Source: Pseudoxanthomonas sp.
GTDB lineage: Bacteria; Pseudomonadota; Gammaproteobacteria; Xanthomonadales; Xanthomonadaceae
DNA length: 64,000 nt
Assembly: GCF_035999195.1 (NCBI RefSeq)
Contig: NZ_DASYGY010000009.1
Coordinates: 248,001 to 312,000, forward strand
Direction of reading: 5' to 3'
Position 1 is the stretch's first letter, and the number at the start of each line of letters is the position of its first letter. A program made the translations under genes and the position numbers. Shown here piece after piece: positions 59,676-64,000 of the stretch. The notes under the pieces were generated by a model. The model saw only the letters and a program-made list of their open reading frames with translations. It did no database searches and was not told the origin of the DNA.

Positions 59676-60299
59676 TCAGGGACCGCCCACCACATCCACG
59701 CCCTTGGCGGGCGCATACTTGAACGTGCCGGCAGCGAAGGCGGGATTGCGCTTCCATCCGGCGAAGCTGATCTCCGTGCGCTGACCCACGGCGTCCTTGA
59801 CTTCCATCTTCACCAGCGTGCCGTTGGCGAACGCCAGGCGCGCGGTCTGGAAGCTGGCATCGCCCTCCTGCCTGGGCGTCAGCGTCAGCCACTGCACGCC
59901 CCCCTGCCCCGCGGCCTCTGCGACCTTGAACTGCTGGTCGAGCTTGCCGGGATCGATCAGCGCGGCCAGTGGGCTGTTCTCTTCCTCGATGCCCTGCTCG
60001 CGCACCGTGGCCTGCTGCAGGTCAGGGTCGTAGACCCACACCTGCTTGCCGTCGGCGACGATCAACTGTTCGTAGGGCTTGTTGTACTCCCAGCGGAACA
60101 GGCGCGGCGCCGACAGCGCGACGCGGCCGTTCGAGGTCTCCTTGAGCTTGCCGCCGCCGTCGTACACCTTCTGGGTGAATTGCCCGTCCAGGCCCTTGAG
60201 GCCGGTGGTGAAGGTCTTCAGTTCATCGCGGGCACCGGCGAAAGCGCTGGTGGCGAGCAAGGCAGTGGCGAGGACGGCGTAGCGTGCGGTGCGGAGCAT
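59676..60299 (-). CDS. lolA: Outer-membrane lipoprotein carrier protein LolA
   Basis: A 207-residue periplasmic chaperone that carries lipoproteins from the LolCDE complex to LolB. It has a signal peptide (cleavage near AFAG), then LDGQFTQKVYDGGG, FRWEYNKPYEQLIVADGKQVWVYDPDL and the late FAGWKRNPAF strand of the open-barrel fold. It is encoded after ftsK, with a palindromic repeat in the 161-bp gap. Confidence 0.93.
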   Translation of the reverse strand: MLRTARYAVLATALLATSAFAGARDELKTFTTGLKGLDGQFTQKVYDGGGKLKETSNGRVALSAPRLFRWEYNKPYEQLIVADGKQVWVYDPDLQQATVREQGIEEENSPLAALIDPGKLDQQFKVAEAAGQGGVQWLTLTPRQEGDASFQTARLAFANGTLVKMEVKDAVGQRTEISFAGWKRNPAFAAGTFKYAPAKGVDVVGGP

Positions 60300-60373
60300 G
60301 GTGCGTTCCGGTTGAAGGGCGTTGGGCGGAGTGTGGCCGGGCGAAACTGAACGGGGGGTGGCGCCCGGCCGTT

Positions 60374-60438
60374 GTGGGAGCGACGTCAGTTGCGATGAAG
60401 CGCTACAGGACGTTGATCGCGACTGACGTCGCTCCCAC
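60374..60438. repeat. REP-like palindromic element between ftsK and lolA
   Basis: Two 23-bp arms (60374-60396 and 60416-60438) pair with one mismatch; each contains GTGGGAGCGACGTCAGT. GTGGGAGCGAC-type palindromes recur in gaps between genes in xanthomonads and pseudomonads. It probably folds into a long hairpin in the mRNA between ftsK and lolA, limiting read-through or protecting the ftsK 3' end. Confidence 0.8.
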
Positions 60439-60460
60439 GACCCGCTTTCATTGCGCTGGA

Positions 60461-62824
60461 TCAGCGCGGCGGAGGCGGCGCCAGGACTTGGCGGTCGCCG
60501 TTGTGTTCCGGCGGACTGACCACGCCCGCCGCTTCCATCGCCTCGATCAGGCGTGCGGCGCGGTTATAGCCGATCTTCAGGCGCCGCTGCACCCCGGAGA
60601 TCGAGGCGCGACGGCTTTCGGTGACGATCTTCACCGCCTCGTCGTACAGCGGATCGGATTCGTCGCCGCCACCGCCGCTGGATTCCGGCAGGCCGGTCGG
60701 GCCGACGACCGTGCCGTCGCCCATGGTCTGGATCTCTTCCAGCACGCCCTCGATGTAGTCGGCGGTGCCGCTGGCCTTGAGATGTTCGACCACCCGGTGC
60801 ACTTCCTCGTCGCTGACGAAGGCGCCATGGATGCGCTCGGGCATGGCCGTGCCCGGCGGCAGGTACAGCATGTCGCCGTGGCCGAGCAGCGTTTCCGCGC
60901 CGGACTGGTCGAGGATGGTGCGGGAGTCGATCTTCGAGCTGACCTGGAACGCGATGCGCGTCGGGATGTTGGCCTTGATCAGGCCGGTGATGACATCGAC
61001 CGAGGGTCGCTGCGTGGCCAGGATCAGGTGGATGCCGGCGGCACGCGCCTTCTGCGCCAGGCGGGCGATCAGTTCTTCGACCTTCTTGCCGACGATCATC
61101 ATCATGTCGGCGAATTCGTCGATGAAGATGACGATGAACGGCATCGGCTCCAGCGGACGCGGTGCTTCGGCCAGGTCCGGATTCGGCTTGAACAGCGGGT
61201 CCATCAACGGCTGGCCGGCGTCCATCGCATCCTTGACCTTCTTGTTGAAGCCGGCCAGGTTGCGCACGCCCACCGCGCTCATCAGCTTGTAGCGGCGCTC
61301 CATCTCCGCCACGCACCAGCGCAGGCCGTTGGCGGCCTCCTTCATGTCGGTGACCACCGGCGCCAGCAGATGCGGGATGCCCTGGTAGACGGACAGCTCC
61401 AGCATCTTCGGGTCGATCATCAGCATGCGCAGGTCTTTCGGCGAGGCCTTGTACAGCAGGCTCAGCACCATCGCGTTGACCGCCACCGACTTGCCCGAAC
61501 CGGTGGTACCGGCGACCAGCAGGTGGGGCATGCGCGCCAGGTCGGCCACCGTCGGACGGCCGGCGATGTCCTTGCCCAGCGCCAGCGTCAGCGGACTGCC
61601 GGACTTGTCGTACTCTTTCGACCGCAGCAGCTCGGAGAGGAAGATCATCTCGCGGCTGGTGTTGGGGATTTCCAGGCCGATCACCGACTTGCCGGGGATC
61701 ACGTCGACCACGCGCACCGACTTCACCGACAGGCCGCGGGCGATGTCCTTGTCCAGCGAACTGATCTGGCTGACCTTGACGCCCGGGGCCGGTTCCATCT
61801 CGAAGCGCGTGATCACCGGGCCCGGATAGGCGCCGACCACCTGCGCTTCGATGCGGAAGTCCTTGAGCTTGAACTCGATCTGGCGCGACAGCGTTTCCAG
61901 GGTCTCTTCGGAATAGCCCTTGGTCTGCGGCTTGGGATCGTCCAGCAGCGACAGCGGCGGCAGGCCGGACTCGTCGCCGCCGGTGCCGTGGAACAGCGGA
62001 ATCTGCTGCTCGCGCTTCGCGCGCTCGCTCTTCTCCACCACCGCCGGCGCGGGCGGCTCGATCTTCACCGGCTCGCGCTTGGCGCGCTGCACGGCATCGG
62101 TCTTGCGGACGACCTCGCGTTCCTCGCGCATCGCCCGGGTCTGCTGCCACTCGTTGGCCTGCTGGCTGCCACGGCGGAACAGGTCGGGCAGCATCAAGAC
62201 GTACTTGCCGATCCGTTCCATCACCGCGAACCACGACAGGCCCGTGGCCAGCGTCACCGACGCCAGGAACAGCACCAGCAGGAACAGGTTGCCGCCCAGG
62301 CCGCCGAACAGTTTCAGCAGCGACTTGCCCACCAGCGTGCCGAGGATGCCGCCGGGCCCTGCCGAGAAATGGTCGGCGGACACGCCGCGCAGGTGCAGAA
62401 GACCGGCGGCGGAGATCAGGAAGGCGACCATGCCGACCAGCCGCAGGGCCGGTCCTAGGTCCGCGTGACCATCGCCGTCGGTATCCATGCCGAACAGGGC
62501 GATCCACGCGATCGCGCCCAGGATCAGCGGCAGCACGAACGCGACATAGCCGAACAGCCACAGCAGCATGTCCGCCAGCCACGCGCCGGCCAGTCCGCCC
62601 ATGTTCTGCACCGGCGCGGTCAGGCTGCCGGACTGCGACCAGCTCGGGTCCTGCGGTGAAAAGGTGAAGAGGCTGGCGAGCAGGTACAGCAGCAGGGGCG
62701 CGATGGCGATCAGCGCGAGGTCGCGCCACAGGCGCTGCCGGCGCGGATTTGGTGGCGCTGCCTGCTTGCGTGCAGCCGCATTGCCACCCTTGGATTTGCC
62801 GTTGTCCGGGAGCTGCTTCGCCAC
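60461..62824 (-). CDS. ftsK: DNA translocase FtsK
   Basis: A 787-residue septal DNA pump. Four to five membrane helices occupy residues of about 35-200, followed by a short linker (to about 300; much shorter than in E. coli). The motor domains have Walker A AGTTGSGKS (438-446), Walker B IVIFIDEFADMMM and ATQRPSVDVITG. The C-terminal gamma winged helix (RASISGVQRRLKIGYNRAARLIEAME) reads KOPS sites and activates XerD at dif. It is divergent from trxB across 288 bp. Confidence 0.96.
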   Translation of the reverse strand: MAKQLPDNGKSKGGNAAARKQAAPPNPRRQRLWRDLALIAIAPLLLYLLASLFTFSPQDPSWSQSGSLTAPVQNMGGLAGAWLADMLLWLFGYVAFVLPLILGAIAWIALFGMDTDGDGHADLGPALRLVGMVAFLISAAGLLHLRGVSADHFSAGPGGILGTLVGKSLLKLFGGLGGNLFLLVLFLASVTLATGLSWFAVMERIGKYVLMLPDLFRRGSQQANEWQQTRAMREEREVVRKTDAVQRAKREPVKIEPPAPAVVEKSERAKREQQIPLFHGTGGDESGLPPLSLLDDPKPQTKGYSEETLETLSRQIEFKLKDFRIEAQVVGAYPGPVITRFEMEPAPGVKVSQISSLDKDIARGLSVKSVRVVDVIPGKSVIGLEIPNTSREMIFLSELLRSKEYDKSGSPLTLALGKDIAGRPTVADLARMPHLLVAGTTGSGKSVAVNAMVLSLLYKASPKDLRMLMIDPKMLELSVYQGIPHLLAPVVTDMKEAANGLRWCVAEMERRYKLMSAVGVRNLAGFNKKVKDAMDAGQPLMDPLFKPNPDLAEAPRPLEPMPFIVIFIDEFADMMMIVGKKVEELIARLAQKARAAGIHLILATQRPSVDVITGLIKANIPTRIAFQVSSKIDSRTILDQSGAETLLGHGDMLYLPPGTAMPERIHGAFVSDEEVHRVVEHLKASGTADYIEGVLEEIQTMGDGTVVGPTGLPESSGGGGDESDPLYDEAVKIVTESRRASISGVQRRLKIGYNRAARLIEAMEAAGVVSPPEHNGDRQVLAPPPPR

Positions 62825-62937
62825 CTTTGGACCAGACCTTAGGAAATTTCTGTTAGTGATTGATAGTAAACGAATCGTGCGTGCTGCGACAGCAGGACTT
62901 TCGGGACAACACCGATCGACGCGGAAGCCCGGATAGC

Positions 62938-62963
62938 AAAAACGCCGCGCAGTCGCGCAGCGT
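62938..62963 (-). terminator. Rho-independent terminator in the ftsK-trxB gap, without a visible gene upstream
   Basis: On the minus strand a 9-bp stem ACGCTGCGC/GCGCGGCGT (arms 62955-62963 and 62942-62950, one G-T pair, loop of 4) is followed by TTTTT. It points towards ftsK but lies 114 bp before its start codon. It could end a short RNA from the trxB-proximal side or act as an attenuator in the ftsK leader. Confidence 0.6.
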
Positions 62964-63112
62964 CGTCATTCGATCCGTCCGGGCTCCGGACAGCATCAGC
63001 GCTTTCCATCCGCGTGCCTTGATTCGCCGGATACGCACCGCCACTCTATGTCCCTGCGAACGGTGCGCCAAGGCATCGTCGATCGCCCGATCACCCCTTC
63101 ACGCGAGTATAC

Positions 63113-64000
63113 ATGAGCACTTCGAAGCACTGCCGCCTGTTGATCCTGGGCTCAGGCCCTGCCGGCTGGACCGCGGCGGTCTACGCCGCCCGCGCCAACC
63201 TGAAGCCTGTCGTGGTCACCGGGTTGCAGCAGGGCGGACAGCTGATGACGACGACGGAAGTGGACAACTGGCCCGGCGATGCGCACGGCCTGATGGGTCC
63301 TGACCTGATGGCGCGGATGCAGGCGCATGCGGAGCGCTTCGAGACGGAGGTGATCTTCGACCACATCCACACCGCCGACCTGTCCAAGCGCCCCTTCAAG
63401 CTGATCGGCGACAGCGGCGAATACACCGCCGACGCGCTGATCATCGCCACCGGCGCCACCGCCAAGTACCTGGGCCTGCCGTCGGAAGAGGCGTTCAAGG
63501 GGCGCGGTGTGTCGGCCTGCGCGACCTGCGACGGGTTTTTCTACCGCGACCAGGACGTGGCGGTGATCGGCGGCGGCAACACCGCCGTCGAGGAAGCGCT
63601 GTACCTCTCAAACATCGCCCGTAAGGTCTACCTGGTCCATCGTCGCGACACGCTGCGCGCCGAGAAGATCATGCAGGACAAGCTGTTCGCCAAGATCCAG
63701 GCCGGCAAGATCGAGCCGGTGTGGCACCACACCGTCGACGAGGTGCTGGGCAACGACGCCGGCGTCACCGGCATCCGGGTGAAGTCGGTGCAGGACGGCA
63801 GCACGCGCGACATCGACGTGCACGGGTTCTTCGTCGCCATCGGCCATACACCGAATACCGGCCTGTTCGAGGGCCAGCTGGACATGAGCAACGGCTACCT
63901 GAAGATCCGGTCCGGGATCGAGGGCAACGCCACCGCTACTACGATTCCCGGTGTGTTCGCCGCCGGCGACGTCACCGACCAGCACTACCGCCAAGCCATC
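63113..64000 (+). CDS. trxB: Thioredoxin reductase, 3' end outside the window
   Basis: The first 296 codons of a FAD/NADPH enzyme that reduces thioredoxin. The FAD loop GSGPAGWTAAVYAARA is at 13-28, GGQLMTTTEVDNWPG at 41-55, the redox pair Cys136/Cys139 in SACATCDGFF, the NADPH loop IGGGNTAVEEALYLS, and the late FAD motif GVFAAGDVTD. Only about 20-30 residues should be missing. The ATG follows a TATAC-containing stretch; no good ribosome site is visible. It is divergent from ftsK. Confidence 0.96.
   Translation, partial: MSTSKHCRLLILGSGPAGWTAAVYAARANLKPVVVTGLQQGGQLMTTTEVDNWPGDAHGLMGPDLMARMQAHAERFETEVIFDHIHTADLSKRPFKLIGDSGEYTADALIIATGATAKYLGLPSEEAFKGRGVSACATCDGFFYRDQDVAVIGGGNTAVEEALYLSNIARKVYLVHRRDTLRAEKIMQDKLFAKIQAGKIEPVWHHTVDEVLGNDAGVTGIRVKSVQDGSTRDIDVHGFFVAIGHTPNTGLFEGQLDMSNGYLKIRSGIEGNATATTIPGVFAAGDVTDQHYRQAI

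Noticed and set aside
60284..62458. 724-codon open frame on the plus strand
   Set aside because: Antisense to ftsK; composition typical of a GC-driven shadow.
62853..63071. Small frame in the ftsK-trxB gap that could be a leader peptide
   Set aside because: It crosses the intrinsic terminator, shows no amino-acid-specific codon run and has no clear ribosome site.
1..64000. tRNA, rRNA, insertion sequences, complete prophage or CRISPR arrays
   Set aside because: None seen: no cloverleaf-like conserved tRNA stretches, no transposase, no integrase and no regular repeat-spacer pattern.

Overview
The window is GC-rich and packed with overlapping genes. It looks like a chromosomal segment of a xanthomonad (Xanthomonadaceae/Lysobacteraceae), most likely a Pseudoxanthomonas-like genus. 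The reasons are the Caulobacter/Xanthomonas-type TonB-dependent receptor inside a xylan-utilisation locus, the trxB-ftsK-lolA-rarA-crcB block, and LacI-type operators close to the known Xanthomonas xyl-box. The assignment is inferred from gene content, not from a search.

Layout. 1-1.6 kb: a decayed filamentous-phage-like patch with a cluster of hairpins, a VC1465-type HTH gene without a normal start codon, a small RHH/SEC-C protein and two direct copies of a XerD-half-site-like 9-mer. 1.7-8.5 kb: a soluble four-PAS hybrid histidine kinase, an outer-membrane barrel protein and a ricin-lectin/di-heme lipoprotein. 8.7-40.1 kb: a large xylan/xylose locus. One nine-gene operon reads from aguA (GH67) through an acetylesterase, GH43, GH3, a GPH-type symporter, GH43, an aldose epimerase, an esterase and GH43, with ATGA or similar overlaps at many junctions. 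A second operon is xylB-xylA-sugar porter-GH3. A third unit holds a TonB-dependent receptor followed by SapC, JmjC/cupin, a flavin-dependent halogenase and a DUF6445 gene. Two paralogous LacI regulators lie beside this system, and three near-identical palindromic operators sit at the aguA, xylB and receptor promoters.

40.1-45.8 kb: a complete ligase-associated DNA repair operon (exonuclease, ATP-dependent ligase, Lhr-type helicase, PdeM phosphoesterase). 45.8-51.8 kb: FdhD and a molybdopterin oxidoreductase, an MFS transporter, and hemN under a perfect FNR/Anr box. 52.8-57.6 kb: a five-gene cluster whose order and protein types match a divergent Fap-type functional amyloid system: a very glycine-rich secreted protein, a small secreted protein, a C39 peptidase, another small secreted protein and a coiled-coil/beta-barrel outer-membrane protein. 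The three secreted proteins share a QN-rich motif near their C-termini. 57.8-64 kb: core genes crcB, rarA, lolA, ftsK and the first part of trxB.

How the parts fit: xylan fragments would enter through the TonB receptor and be debranched and trimmed in the periplasm by GH67, GH43, GH3 and esterases. The two inner-membrane transporters would import the products, and XylA/XylB would feed xylose to the pentose phosphate pathway, with the LacI proteins releasing all three promoters together. No endoxylanase is present here. The least described parts are the Fap-like cluster and the halogenase/JmjC/SapC/DUF6445 group tied to the receptor.
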